A DNA stretch of 26,890 nucleotides, from the IMG/VR virus record IMGVR_UViG_3300021962_000537, positions 1 through 26,890 of that record; one strand, 5' to 3'. The stretch is from a virus. This document shows positions 1-8,500 of the stretch, one piece after another. Under the pieces are notes generated by a model. That model was not told where the DNA came from. It saw only the letters and a program-made list of their open reading frames with translations, and ran no database searches. Each line of letters opens with the position of its first letter. The stretch's first letter is position 1. The position numbers and the translations under genes are program-made.

Positions 1-813
1 GGCACAATTCAGTCAACCTTTACTAACTTCCCCTATCTACGTAAAGTCTGGAAGCGTAATACAGAGGAAGAACGTCTACTTGGTGTTTCTCTTACAGGGA
101 TTATGGATGCACCTATCACCAATAAGGCTGATTCTAAGTTTCTTTCTGTTTTGCGTGACCACGCTGTAAAAACAAACAAGGATTGGTCAGAGAAGCTTGG
201 AATTCCCCAGTCAACAGCCGTCACATGCTGCAAGCCATCTGGCACTGTCAGCCAGCTTACAGACGCAGCCAGCGGCATCCACGCAAGGCATAGCCAACAT
301 TACATTCGGACTGTACGTTGTGATATTAAAGATCCAATTACCAAGCTAATGCAAGATGCTGGTATTCCAAATGAGCCAGAAAAGTTTCATCCTGATCGTG
401 TAGTTGTATTCTCTTTCCCAATGAAAGCCCCTCCCGATGCTATTACTCGTAACGACATGACGGCCATTGAGCAGCTTGATATGTGGAAGACCTATGCACT
501 AAACTGGACAGAGCATAAGCCTTCTGTTACAATATCTGTGCGGGACAACGAGTGGGTTTCTGTTGGTGCTTGGGTTTACGAGAACTTCGATATCTGCTCT
601 GGTATTTCATTCCTGCCACACTCTGACCATATCTATGATCAGGCACCATATCAGGATTGCACAAAGGAACAGTACGAAGAACTTCTTGCAAAGATGCCAA
701 AGCAAGTAGATTGGTCACAGATTTCAAAGTATGAAAGCCAAGACAACACAACTAGCAGTCAGCAGCTTGCTTGCACAGCCGGGGTATGTGAGGTAGTGGA
801 TCTGGTTCAATAA
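1..813 (+). CDS. nrdJ: Class II (adenosylcobalamin-dependent) ribonucleotide reductase, C-terminal part
   Basis: The frame is open from base 1, so the gene begins left of the window; 270 residues are visible. It converts ribonucleotides to deoxyribonucleotides for phage DNA synthesis using a cobalamin radical. The visible part carries a CKPSGTVS stretch (PSGT loop at visible residues 79-82), typical of the substrate phosphate-binding region in class II enzymes. It ends with ACTAGVC, a C-x4-C pair next to the C-terminus, matching the swinging-arm redox cysteines of the monomeric Lactobacillus-type (RTPR) enzymes. The catalytic thiyl cysteine and cobalamin-binding region would lie upstream and cannot be seen. 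The stop codon overlaps the next ATG by one base (TAATG). Class II enzymes are common in marine podoviruses and imply a host with access to B12. Confidence 0.93.
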   Translation, partial: GTIQSTFTNFPYLRKVWKRNTEEERLLGVSLTGIMDAPITNKADSKFLSVLRDHAVKTNKDWSEKLGIPQSTAVTCCKPSGTVSQLTDAASGIHARHSQHYIRTVRCDIKDPITKLMQDAGIPNEPEKFHPDRVVVFSFPMKAPPDAITRNDMTAIEQLDMWKTYALNWTEHKPSVTISVRDNEWVSVGAWVYENFDICSGISFLPHSDHIYDQAPYQDCTKEQYEELLAKMPKQVDWSQISKYESQDNTTSSQQLACTAGVCEVVDLVQ

Positions 814-1388
814 TGATTTCTGACTTTCCGTACTATTCATTTACAGAGGAATTACCAGAAGAACTTTGTCATGGCCTTATTAAATTAGGCAACAGTTTAG
901 AATTGGTTCGCGGTGGGCTGTTTGAAAGTGACGGCACAAAGTACGACTCAAGAATTAGAAACAATTCTATTTCTTGGATTAACTCATCTGATATTATCAC
1001 CCTGCTGTACGTCTATATAAACAGGGCTAATATTGAGGCTGGTTGGAACTTTGATCTTGCCGACTTTCAAACCCCACAATTCTGTAAATATGAACAAGGT
1101 CAGTACTACAACTGGCACGTAGACATAGGAACAGAAGGGCCAGATGATCAATATGTAAGGAAGCTTACAGTTGTCGTTGCCTTAAATGAGAACTACACTG
1201 GTGGTGATTTTCAGGTAGAAAAAGCTAATGTACCCACCAGCACAGATAGATATAATACAGTTAAAGAACTTCATAAGACAGGGACTATAACTGTACTACC
1301 ATCCTTCATGCACCACAGAGTAACCCCTGTTGAAAATGGTACTAGATATTCTTTGGTTGGATGGTTTACTGGACCTATGTTTAGATAG
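813..1388 (+). CDS. 2-oxoglutarate/Fe(II)-dependent oxygenase (prolyl-4-hydroxylase/PKHD type)
   Basis: This 191-aa protein has the double-stranded beta-helix iron ligands: H102-V-D104 in YYNWHVDIG and a distal His in the MHHRVTP stretch (H167 or H168). R178 follows ten residues later, in the position that usually binds the 2-oxoglutarate carboxylate. A GGDFQ segment (130-134) also fits the PKHD/2OG-FeII_Oxy_3 family. Such enzymes hydroxylate protein side chains or small molecules, and homologues are frequent in marine phage genomes, usually with unknown substrate. The ATG overlaps the nrdJ stop by one base, so translation is probably coupled. The next gene has its own promoter, so this is likely the last gene of the nrdJ transcript segment. 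A role in nucleobase hydroxylation (TET/JBP-like) is not supported, because the motifs resemble the prolyl-hydroxylase branch. Confidence 0.88.
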   Translation: MISDFPYYSFTEELPEELCHGLIKLGNSLELVRGGLFESDGTKYDSRIRNNSISWINSSDIITLLYVYINRANIEAGWNFDLADFQTPQFCKYEQGQYYNWHVDIGTEGPDDQYVRKLTVVVALNENYTGGDFQVEKANVPTSTDRYNTVKELHKTGTITVLPSFMHHRVTPVENGTRYSLVGWFTGPMFR

Positions 1389-1391
1389 TAC

Positions 1392-1420
1392 TTGACAAAT
1401 ATAAAATTATAATATATAAT
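1392..1420 (+). promoter_or_regulatory. Consensus sigma-70 promoter
   Basis: TTGACA (1392-1397) and TATAAT (1415-1420) are both perfect consensus hexamers separated by exactly 17 bases. They lie in the only substantial intergenic gap of the + strand block (1389-1452). The expected start of transcription is near 1427, leaving a short leader with AGAAG (1441-1445) upstream of the ATG at 1453. This should be read by the unmodified host RNA polymerase and would drive the two glycosyltransferase-type genes and the small terminase gene. Confidence 0.85.
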
Positions 1421-1452
1421 GGTAGATCCTATTAACAACTAGAAGAATATCC

Positions 1453-2214
1453 ATGTTCCTAAAAAAGCCAACAATTTACATAGGTTACGACCCTACAGAA
1501 GAAATCTATTGCGAAGTACTTAAGAAGTCTATTGAGGCTAATACCAAAGATAGCTATAATATTGTACCTATTGTACAATCTGAGGTACGCAGGGCTGGCC
1601 TTTACTGGCGCAGCGGGGAACTAACAGAATCTGGTGTTGTAGATACTTTTGATCGTAAGCCCTTTTCCACAGAGTTTAGCTTTACACGTTTTCTAGCCCC
1701 TATGCTAAACCAGTATAGTGGGCTTGCTTTATTTATGGATTGTGATATGTATGTACGATCAGATATCACAGAAATCTTTGATACACATGGCTCCAATCGT
1801 AACGTAGCAATTAGCTGCGTAAAACACGACTATGCACCAGCAGAATCTACAAAGATGGGTGGTAAAGTTCAGACTGTGTATAACCGAAAGAACTGGTCTT
1901 CTTTTGTTTTGTGGAACTGTGACCATCCTAAAGTAAAAGAACTTACCACTGGTGACGTAAACACAAAGACCGGCTCATGGCTACATGGATTCTATTGGCT
2001 TGAATCAGAATTTATTGGTAATATTAAGCAAGAGTGGAACTGGCTTGATGGACATAGCGCAGAGAACATTGAACCTAAGAATGTTCACTTCACTACTGGT
2101 GGTCCTATCTATAAAGATTGGAAGCCTACCCGCGAAGTTGATGGTAAGTATGCTAAGGAGTGGAAGGACTTTTATTTAGATAAATTAAAGGTAAAGAAAA
2201 AGAAACATGATTAA
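1453..2214 (+). CDS. GT8-like glycosyltransferase
   Basis: This 253-aa protein starts with a short beta strand (TIYIGYDP) of the kind that opens a nucleotide-sugar-binding fold. It has a DxD motif, LFMDCDMYV with D96 and D98, which binds the metal and nucleotide sugar. Near the C-terminus is VHFTTGGP (H212), resembling the HFxG element that supplies a metal-binding His in GT8 glycosyltransferases. The C-terminus is a Lys run. Substrate and acceptor are unknown; plausible acceptors are host lipopolysaccharide, a virion protein or modified phage DNA. It is the first gene after the consensus promoter and overlaps the next gene, a second glycosyltransferase-type protein, by 8 bases. The pair probably acts on one pathway. 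Confidence 0.8.
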   Translation: MFLKKPTIYIGYDPTEEIYCEVLKKSIEANTKDSYNIVPIVQSEVRRAGLYWRSGELTESGVVDTFDRKPFSTEFSFTRFLAPMLNQYSGLALFMDCDMYVRSDITEIFDTHGSNRNVAISCVKHDYAPAESTKMGGKVQTVYNRKNWSSFVLWNCDHPKVKELTTGDVNTKTGSWLHGFYWLESEFIGNIKQEWNWLDGHSAENIEPKNVHFTTGGPIYKDWKPTREVDGKYAKEWKDFYLDKLKVKKKKHD

Positions 2215-3856
2215 TTTTGTAACTTCATTTAGCCCAGATGGCTATAAAACCTATGCCAAGGATATGCTCCTCTCAGTTATTGAGAACTGGAAGGACGATC
2301 TTAAACTAACAGCATACTACCACGACTTTACGGAAGATCTAATTGCTGATCTACCAAAGTCTTCTCAGATTGAATATCGTAATTTGAACGATGTTCAAGA
2401 TATGCTAGACTATCGTGATCGTATGAAGCTTTATGATGGCACGATGGGTGGTAAAACGCCTTACAATTGGCGTATGGATGCCATTAAGTGGTGCCATAAG
2501 GTCTATGCCATGACAGACTGTGCTTTTAAGCTTGGCGATGATATGGCAGATGCTGGCTGGCTAGTGTGGTTAGATGCAGATACAATTACAACAAAACCCC
2601 TGTCAGAAGAAAAGCTGCTAAAGATTTTTCCAGATAAAGCAGAACTTGTCTATCTTGGTCGAAAAGATGTTGACTACAGTGAGACTTCTTTCGTAGCTTT
2701 TAATATCAGTAGCGAATCACCTTACTGCCTACTTGGTGATCTTCGTGGCTGTTATGATATTGGTGAAGTTATTTCATATCGTGAGTGGCATGATGGCTTT
2801 ATCTTTGATCGTCTACTAAAGATTTACATTGCTCATGGATTACGTGCACATAATCTAACTCCTAACGTAGACGGACTAGCCGCCTTTGCACAGTCAGAAC
2901 TGTCTCAGTACATGACACACTTCAAAGGTAATCTCAAGAATGTACCAAAGGATGCTTTAAAGAATATACCAAAAGATAGAGTACCTATTGTTGTACGTCC
3001 AAAAGACTGTATGCCAAAAGACTATATTATCAATAATGTCAATCAAAACTTAAAGCTTATTAAAAATTGGGGTATTTCTAAATCGTGTAGGCCAAATCCA
3101 GAGCATGCAATCATTGTTTCTGCTGGCCCTTCTACAGACTTTCAAGAACTTAGGCGTGTTATAAAGCAAACAAATGGTGTTGTACTTAGTGTAAAGCATA
3201 GTTATCCTAAGCTTCTAAAAGAAAACATCCATCAGTGGGGTTGTATCATTCTTGATCCTCGTCCTATTGATGGTATATCAACACATGGTATTCTTCGTAA
3301 AGATCTGTTTGAGACAGTAGATTCAACTACTAACTTCTTTGTCGCCTCAATGACCGATCCTTCAGTTACTAAACATCTTATGGAACGAACCAAGAACATT
3401 CATGGCTGGCATGCATATTCAGATGCTGTTCGTGAAGCTACACAAAATCCAAAGATGTTTGAGATTTCCAGTGAAGCAAACATTCCAAAGGATACTACCT
3501 TTGTAACTGGTGGAACCTGTGCTGCAATGCGAGGCTTTGGTCTTATGCACATTCTAGGCTTCCGTAACTTTCATCTATTTGGCTTTGACTGTAATGTGAC
3601 AGGGCTTACAGACGATCAGAAGAAGGAAAGGCTAGACGATAAACCAAAGTACATTCCTGTTGAAACTAATGGTGAGAAGTTCTGGACTACAGGAGAACTT
3701 CTAGCTATGGCACAGGATTGTGAACGACTGTTTAACAACAAGACTATTGATGCTAATATCAAGCTATATGGTTCTGGTACACTGGTTTCTGAAGTATTCA
3801 AAAACTCTTTCCATGCCAATCTACCTTACTTCCTAGACTACTTTGAGAGTAAATAA
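2207..3856 (+). CDS. Two-domain protein: GT-A-like domain fused to a DUF115 (6-hydroxymethylpterin pyrophosphokinase-like) domain
   Basis: This is a 549-aa protein. The N-terminal third (about 1-230) looks like a GT-A glycosyltransferase, with WLDADT carrying a DxD at D123/D125. The C-terminal half opens with AIIVSAGPS (301-309), the nucleotide-binding turn typical of DUF115. This domain is found in archaeal MptE and in Maf-type flagellin glycosyltransferases. Further on come a TGGTCAAMRG segment and HLFGFDCNVTG, resembling the later DUF115 motifs. DUF115 proteins often transfer nonulosonic acids or other activated sugars. The fusion with a DxD domain and the 8-base overlap with the GT8-like gene suggest a two-step glycan assembly, but the acceptor cannot be read from the sequence. 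The stop overlaps the ATG of the terminase gene (TAATG). Confidence 0.75.
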   Translation: MINFVTSFSPDGYKTYAKDMLLSVIENWKDDLKLTAYYHDFTEDLIADLPKSSQIEYRNLNDVQDMLDYRDRMKLYDGTMGGKTPYNWRMDAIKWCHKVYAMTDCAFKLGDDMADAGWLVWLDADTITTKPLSEEKLLKIFPDKAELVYLGRKDVDYSETSFVAFNISSESPYCLLGDLRGCYDIGEVISYREWHDGFIFDRLLKIYIAHGLRAHNLTPNVDGLAAFAQSELSQYMTHFKGNLKNVPKDALKNIPKDRVPIVVRPKDCMPKDYIINNVNQNLKLIKNWGISKSCRPNPEHAIIVSAGPSTDFQELRRVIKQTNGVVLSVKHSYPKLLKENIHQWGCIILDPRPIDGISTHGILRKDLFETVDSTTNFFVASMTDPSVTKHLMERTKNIHGWHAYSDAVREATQNPKMFEISSEANIPKDTTFVTGGTCAAMRGFGLMHILGFRNFHLFGFDCNVTGLTDDQKKERLDDKPKYIPVETNGEKFWTTGELLAMAQDCERLFNNKTIDANIKLYGSGTLVSEVFKNSFHANLPYFLDYFESK

Positions 3857-4410
3857 TGGCTAAGAAACAATCTACACATGAGGGACTTTCTGAAAAGCAT
3901 GAGAAGTTTGCTCAAGCTTATGTAGTCTATCGTAATGCTACGGAAGCTGCAAAGGTAGCTGGTTATTCAGCACGATCTGCAACCAATCAGGGTTGTCGGC
4001 TTGCTAATGATGCCCGTATCAAGGAACGTATTGAGGAACTAGAGAAAGAACTAGAAACCAAGATTAACGTCATTGAGGAGATTGAGCAGCAGTATGTTGC
4101 AGCCAAACAGAACAACCATACCAACACTGCTCTTAAAGCACTAGAACTTCTTGCTAAAGTAAATACCAAACAAGAAGAAGTAATCCCCTCCTCTATTCAT
4201 GAACTAGAGGCTGATATTATTAAATATCTAGAAATTTTAGGTGAGGAAAGGGCAACAAGGATCTTTCTTCGTTGCTCTTGGTTTGCAGAAGAAGAAGAGG
4301 GGGATGCCGACAATCAAGCCGACAATCCCCCTCAAGATAGTGAAGAAGACCTAGAAACAGGTCTTTCCCCTTCTTCACTAGAAGATGTTAATTCTTCTGA
4401 CCAGCAATAA
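3856..4410 (+). CDS. terS: Terminase small subunit (Terminase_2 family)
   Basis: This 184-aa protein has the N-terminal helix-turn-helix pattern of small terminases: LSEKHEKFAQAYV, then NATEAAKVAGYS, then a segment with NDARIKERIEEL. A helical oligomerisation region follows, rich in Glu and Lys (about 60-120, with ALKALELLAKV). The C-terminal 50 residues are acidic and low complexity (EEEEGD, SEEDLE). Small terminase subunits recognise phage DNA and recruit the large subunit for packaging. The large subunit does not follow: the next gene is convergent, so the ATPase/nuclease gene must lie outside the window. The last 23 bases overlap the 3' end of the holin gene on the other strand, and two inverted repeats lie in the 3' part of the gene. 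Confidence 0.85.
   Translation: MAKKQSTHEGLSEKHEKFAQAYVVYRNATEAAKVAGYSARSATNQGCRLANDARIKERIEELEKELETKINVIEEIEQQYVAAKQNNHTNTALKALELLAKVNTKQEEVIPSSIHELEADIIKYLEILGEERATRIFLRCSWFAEEEEGDADNQADNPPQDSEEDLETGLSPSSLEDVNSSDQQ
4297..4333. terminator. GC-rich inverted repeat near the convergent junction, possible terminator for the - strand operon
   Basis: GAGGGGGAT (4297-4305) is perfectly complementary to ATCCCCCTC (4325-4333), with a 19-base loop that itself contains a 10-base direct repeat (GCCGACAATC at 4306-4315 and 4318-4327). Read on the - strand the hairpin is followed by TTCTTCTTCTGC, a pyrimidine-rich but imperfect U-tract. It lies about 55 bases beyond the end of the holin gene, where a stop signal for the long late operon would be expected. 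It is inside the terS coding sequence, so the repeat may instead be a coding coincidence. Confidence 0.4.
4339..4379. terminator. Strong bulged hairpin at the convergent gene ends
   Basis: AGTGAAG plus AAGACCT (4339-4352) pairs with AGGTCTT (4359-4365) and CTTCACT (4373-4379). This gives 14 base pairs around a 6-base loop with a single one-sided 7-base bulge (TCCCCTT). It sits just before the tail-to-tail overlap of terS (+) and holin (-). No clean U-run follows in either direction, so it could be a weak or factor-assisted bidirectional terminator, or an RNA-stabilising 3' structure. It overlaps the acidic C-terminal coding region of terS. Confidence 0.45.
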
Positions 4411-4912
4411 GCTTATTCTTTTCTGCACTACCGGCGCTGCTACCAAAGTAGTAAGACACTACAGTACTTGCAGTACCTCCTAGCCAGCCAATTGCAATGT
4501 TGACAAAGGCCATATCAACCTTTAAAGTCTGTGGTAGGAATGTTACAAGGCCAATGTAACCAAAGAAAGAAGCAAGTGTAATAAAGCCTAGAATGGCTGG
4601 CATCTTGTCTTTAGTGGACATTTCCCTTAGACGAGCAGAAGCACGATCATCTGCTGCAATCTTCTCCAGATCAATATCTAAAGCCTTCATCTGCACTTTG
4701 AAGTCAGCTTCTACCTTCTTAATTGAAGCAAGCTGTTCTGGCGTTGCAGATGCTAAGGCTTTTTCCATTTCACCGGATGAACCATCTGACTTACCTAGTA
4801 GGGCTTCGCTAAGTGCCTTAGCAGCCATGCCACCAAAAGGTCCACCAATAGCTGTGCCTAGTGTTGGTGCTACAACACCAAGAATATCTTTTGCAACTTT
4901 ACCTAGATCCAT
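4388..4912 (-). CDS. Holin (3-TM type)
   Basis: This 174-aa protein has a Gly/Ala-rich hydrophobic N-terminal segment (about 8-36), a charged linker rich in Lys, Glu and Asp (about 50-104), and two clear membrane segments at about 105-126 and 134-156. It ends in a short polar tail. The arrangement matches the 3-TM holin family seen in gene transfer agents and many proteobacterial phages. The holin permeabilises the inner membrane at the end of infection. It is the last gene of the - strand operon, 3 bases after the M15 endopeptidase gene, completing a lysis cassette. Its 3' end overlaps the convergent terS gene by 23 bases. Confidence 0.8.
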   Translation of the reverse strand: MDLGKVAKDILGVVAPTLGTAIGGPFGGMAAKALSEALLGKSDGSSGEMEKALASATPEQLASIKKVEADFKVQMKALDIDLEKIAADDRASARLREMSTKDKMPAILGFITLASFFGYIGLVTFLPQTLKVDMAFVNIAIGWLGGTASTVVSYYFGSSAGSAEKNKLIAGQKN

Positions 4913-4915
4913 AGT

Positions 4916-5302
4916 TTAATAACTCCATATTGTTGGTCTTGGACTTGAGGAACTATTCGTCATTGTGTCTAGATGAATGAACCTCTTGTCGTGTGGTCCT
5001 TTTTGTGATACACCAATACCTGTAAAGCCTAGCTTTAGTGCTAGATCAATGACACGATATGCGTCACTTCCAGACACAAGAATATCTACGGCTTTACCAT
5101 ATGTATGTGGTGAATTAGGTGCACCACCAACCTTCTCATTATGCTCTTTACTACGATATGCAGAAGATAGAAATATTGGTTTGTTAAAGGCTTCACGTAG
5201 CATAATTAGCTTTTCCATGAAGTCAGCATCCATGTCACACTGACCAGTACCTTTACACTTCAGTTCATCTTCTGTAAAATATTCCCAATTACTTTTTACC
5301 AC
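4916..5302 (-). CDS. M15-family peptidoglycan endopeptidase/carboxypeptidase (endolysin)
   Basis: This 128-aa single-domain protein has the M15 zinc site: SPHTYGKAVDI supplies H66 and D73 (SxHxxGxAxD pattern) and FIHLDT supplies H110. A preceding SAYR (47-50) is the conserved substrate-side Arg motif, and the RPTIWSY C-terminus is typical of phage M15A-like enzymes. It cleaves D-Ala-containing cross-links or stems of the cell wall. No signal peptide is visible, so export depends on the neighbouring holin. It overlaps the upstream spanin-like gene by 14 bases. Confidence 0.9.
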   Translation of the reverse strand: MVKSNWEYFTEDELKCKGTGQCDMDADFMEKLIMLREAFNKPIFLSSAYRSKEHNEKVGGAPNSPHTYGKAVDILVSGSDAYRVIDLALKLGFTGIGVSQKGPHDKRFIHLDTMTNSSSSPRPTIWSY

Positions 5303-5546
5303 TATCTAATACCCTATCCATAATTTTATCTAGCTTCATTTCCAGACGATCAAAGCGGTTCATAATCTTCTGAATATCTTTGTCTACGTCTACCTTAAGG
5401 GCATACTCCCGTGCCATCTCTTCTCTGGTAATAGAGATAAGTTTACGCACTTCGGCAATCTGTACGTTAACACCACGTACCCACCATACTGTGCCACCAG
5501 CAGCAACACTAAGCAATAGATTCCATAACATATTTACTTCTGGCAC
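5289..5546 (-). CDS. Small membrane-anchored coiled-coil protein, possible inner-membrane spanin (Rz-like)
   Basis: This 85-aa protein has one N-terminal membrane segment (about 7-24, WNLLLSVAAGGTVWWV) followed by a heptad-like charged region (about 28-80, KVDVDKDIQKIMNRFDRLEM). An N-in anchor with a periplasmic coiled coil is the plan of an i-spanin. The lysis-cassette location, overlapping the endolysin gene by 14 bases, supports that role. No nested or adjacent lipoprotein (o-spanin) was recognised, so the call is by architecture and position only. ATG codons at residues 1 and 6 are both possible starts. Confidence 0.5.
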   Translation of the reverse strand: MPEVNMLWNLLLSVAAGGTVWWVRGVNVQIAEVRKLISITREEMAREYALKVDVDKDIQKIMNRFDRLEMKLDKIMDRVLDSGKK

Positions 5547-5548
5547 AG

Positions 5549-8500
5549 TTACCCTCCTATTTTAATATCTGGTGGTTCACCATATAGATCAGCCCCACGG
5601 TAATAATTTTCTATTTCATTAAATAAACCACGTAGTTTTTGTAATTCATCTGCATTAAAACCACCCACTTTATTTTCCATACTTTTTCTGATATCTGTCC
5701 AATAGTTACCTTCAGAAGATAATCTTTGTGGTGTAAAACTTCTCCTTACTATACCATTTATAACATTTTGTGATGGAGCAACACCAGATAAATCTTTCAA
5801 TTTATATATTCTATCAATTTCATTTCTTGACATAAAATAATAAAGAGTATCGTCCAGTTTACGAAGATTCTTCTGATACTCAAACTGTGCCTTTAATGCA
5901 GCATCATATTCTTTACCCATGTCTTGGAAAGTATATGAACTAGTAGGATCAGATAGAGTTGAAGTCAGTTTTTGTTTAAAGTTATTCCAAGAAATTCTAG
6001 ATGGTTCCGAAATTTCTTTAAGTGCAAAGCCAGTAAACTTTCTTGGATCAATACTCTTTACAGATAAACCCAAGTTATCCATTGCGTTTGTTGAAATCCA
6101 ATCAATGGGATTATCAGTTCTTTTAGGCATACCACCAAAGCTTCTTGGATTTAATGCCCTATCTAATGCTGAAAATGCGGTATTATCTGTTATACCCGTA
6201 CTGGTTATAGCATTTCTAAATGATTTTACTATACCCGGTTCAACTAATTTATAAGTATTTAAAGCAGCATCTCCAGCAGCTACTCTTGGATTTGTTATTG
6301 CATTAGCAATGTTATCACCAATTTGTACAATAAATGTTGGATCTAAGTATGGTTCATAAAGTTTTTTTGCAGCATACTTAATACTTTCATCAATGTCTTT
6401 AGATACATCTTGACCCATAGCTGCTTTTGATAAAATTGGCATAAAAGCACCAAATATATAATGATCTGGATCCATATAACTTAGATTAATATAGTCTGGA
6501 AGACCATATTTATTTAAACCAACACCAATAAGAGTATCGTTTCTCTCGTAAGGTGATATAATATTTGATTGCTTTAATTTTTCTATAGCTTCAGTCATCC
6601 CCATTGCTTCATTAAAAGCAACTGCACCCCCATAAATACCCATTCTAGTTGCGTACCAAGACATAAGACGTTCAATACCTCTACGCTGAAGAGTCTTATT
6701 TCCTGTTTCAAAACCCATACGCATTTCATTAGTAGCTGTTTTAAATAGGTTATGTGTGTTTCGCAGACGTTCAGTTACGAAGCCAGTAAAGTTTCCAATT
6801 ACAGGAATTGCACTACTTTTTTCTAGAACAGTTGCAATACGACTATAAACAGGGGCTAGATTATTTACATTTTTAGTTGCTTCTTCACTTAGATAAGCCA
6901 TCTCCTTTGCCATATCTCTAAAAGATAAGGCTTGGTTATTATATTCATTTCTAAACTTTCTTAGTAACTGATTTCTTTCTGCCCTATTAAAATTTCTAAC
7001 AAGCATATCTTGTTGATCAGCTATAAGTTCTGGGAAATCTCTTTCAAAATTATTTAGAGTTTGAATTTTAATATTTGGATCTGGATAATCATTGAGAATT
7101 TTTTTCAAATTCTGACGTTCATTATAATAAATACCAGTCTTAAAGAAATCGTCGCCATAACCATAAATATTTTTTGCAGTCTTGGTTACTTTTAAATCAG
7201 CTAACTTTGACGCAAATGAATCTGAATCTATATTTTGAATGTCTCTAATTCGTTTATTTAGTTGTCCTAAATCAACATTAGAACCTAATACACCAGTATT
7301 CTTTAATTGTTTTTCAAATACTTTTTGGTCTAATGGATCTAGACTTCTAAAACTGCTTAAACCACTTAGTACTCCGGGCATATTTCCAGAAGAAGAGGTA
7401 TAAAATAAAGAACTTCCAAAGTTTCTTACAACACCGGGAGGGTTATAAACTGTTTTACCAGTTTTAATTCCTGTTTGTAATTTGTATATATTTCTTAATG
7501 TCCAACCACCAAGACCTTCACTATACAAAGCTTTATCAAAAATACCAACAGGATCATAAAAATTCTTTATCTTATCTGCGAAGTCTTTTTTAACCCATAC
7601 GTTTTTAAGATCATCTGTAAATAGTTTTGTATACGGAGCAGAGAACACAGCTTTATCATTACCGGGATCAACCAGTTTAACTAGATCAGTTGTTCCTAAT
7701 GCACGTACCGCGTCATCTTTGGTAGCAGATCTAAAAGCTTCATTTATCTTTATAGCTTCTTTTGCAAAACCATTAGCCATCCTGCTCTTAGATGTTGTAT
7801 CCATCATGCCAGTAATAGATTCAAAAATACGTTGTGTTGGACGTTCATTTAACCCAATAATTTTTGAGTATGCGGGAGGAAATGCTCCTCTAGAACTAAA
7901 CACATTTTCATTACGTCTACTACCAGTTAATGGTTCGTATAAATCTTTAACGTATTTTTCTACTATTTCATCAACTCTTTGTTGAGGAAATGAAATATTC
8001 CCTTTTGCATCAGTAAAGTTTTCCCAGATATATTTAAAATCTTCGTTGGGATTTTGTACGCCACGCTGTAATTGGCTAAAGTAAGAATTTTTATCTTGAA
8101 GAATAATAGCTTGCATATCAGAAACAATTGATGGATTTTGTTGTACAAATTCATCAAATGGAACAGACCGTTTTTTACCAATATAACGAGTAGCTACATT
8201 TCGTAAATAGTTATTATTATTTACAAATGTATTTAAACCTTGCTGATTTAAATTAGATCTTAGACCATAAGCACTTGCTTCTGGAATAAGTTCATTTCTT
8301 AGTACACCAATGTCATTAGCCAGATCATTAGAAAGCTGCCTTACCTGTTGTATAGCAGCAGGATTATTTTCTAAAGCATCGTTCATAAGACGTACTTGTT
8401 GTGGTGTCCATTTAGCTTCTGGTGCGTTGAATACTTTTTCAGCTTTTTCTAGAATGGACTTTTGAAGATCTGCTCCTTTTTCTCCTAAAGAATAAGTTAT

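Noticed and set aside
813-1388. TET/JBP-like nucleobase hydroxylase that would start a DNA hypermodification pathway.
   Set aside because: The HVD ... H ... R spacing and the GGDFQ segment resemble the prolyl-hydroxylase/PKHD branch; no DNA-binding features are visible.
4306-4327. A 10-base direct repeat (GCCGACAATC twice) as a possible terminase recognition site (cos/pac) inside terS.
   Set aside because: Only two copies exist and they encode repeated ADN residues in a low-complexity acidic tail; a pac function cannot be supported from sequence alone.
4593-5243. Two + strand open frames opposite the holin and endopeptidase genes.
   Set aside because: The - strand products have clear family motifs and membrane segments; the + strand frames show no motif and no ribosome binding site in an operon context.
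5289-5546. A complete two-component spanin pair.
   Set aside because: Only an i-spanin-like architecture was found; no lipobox-containing o-spanin is nested in or next to it.
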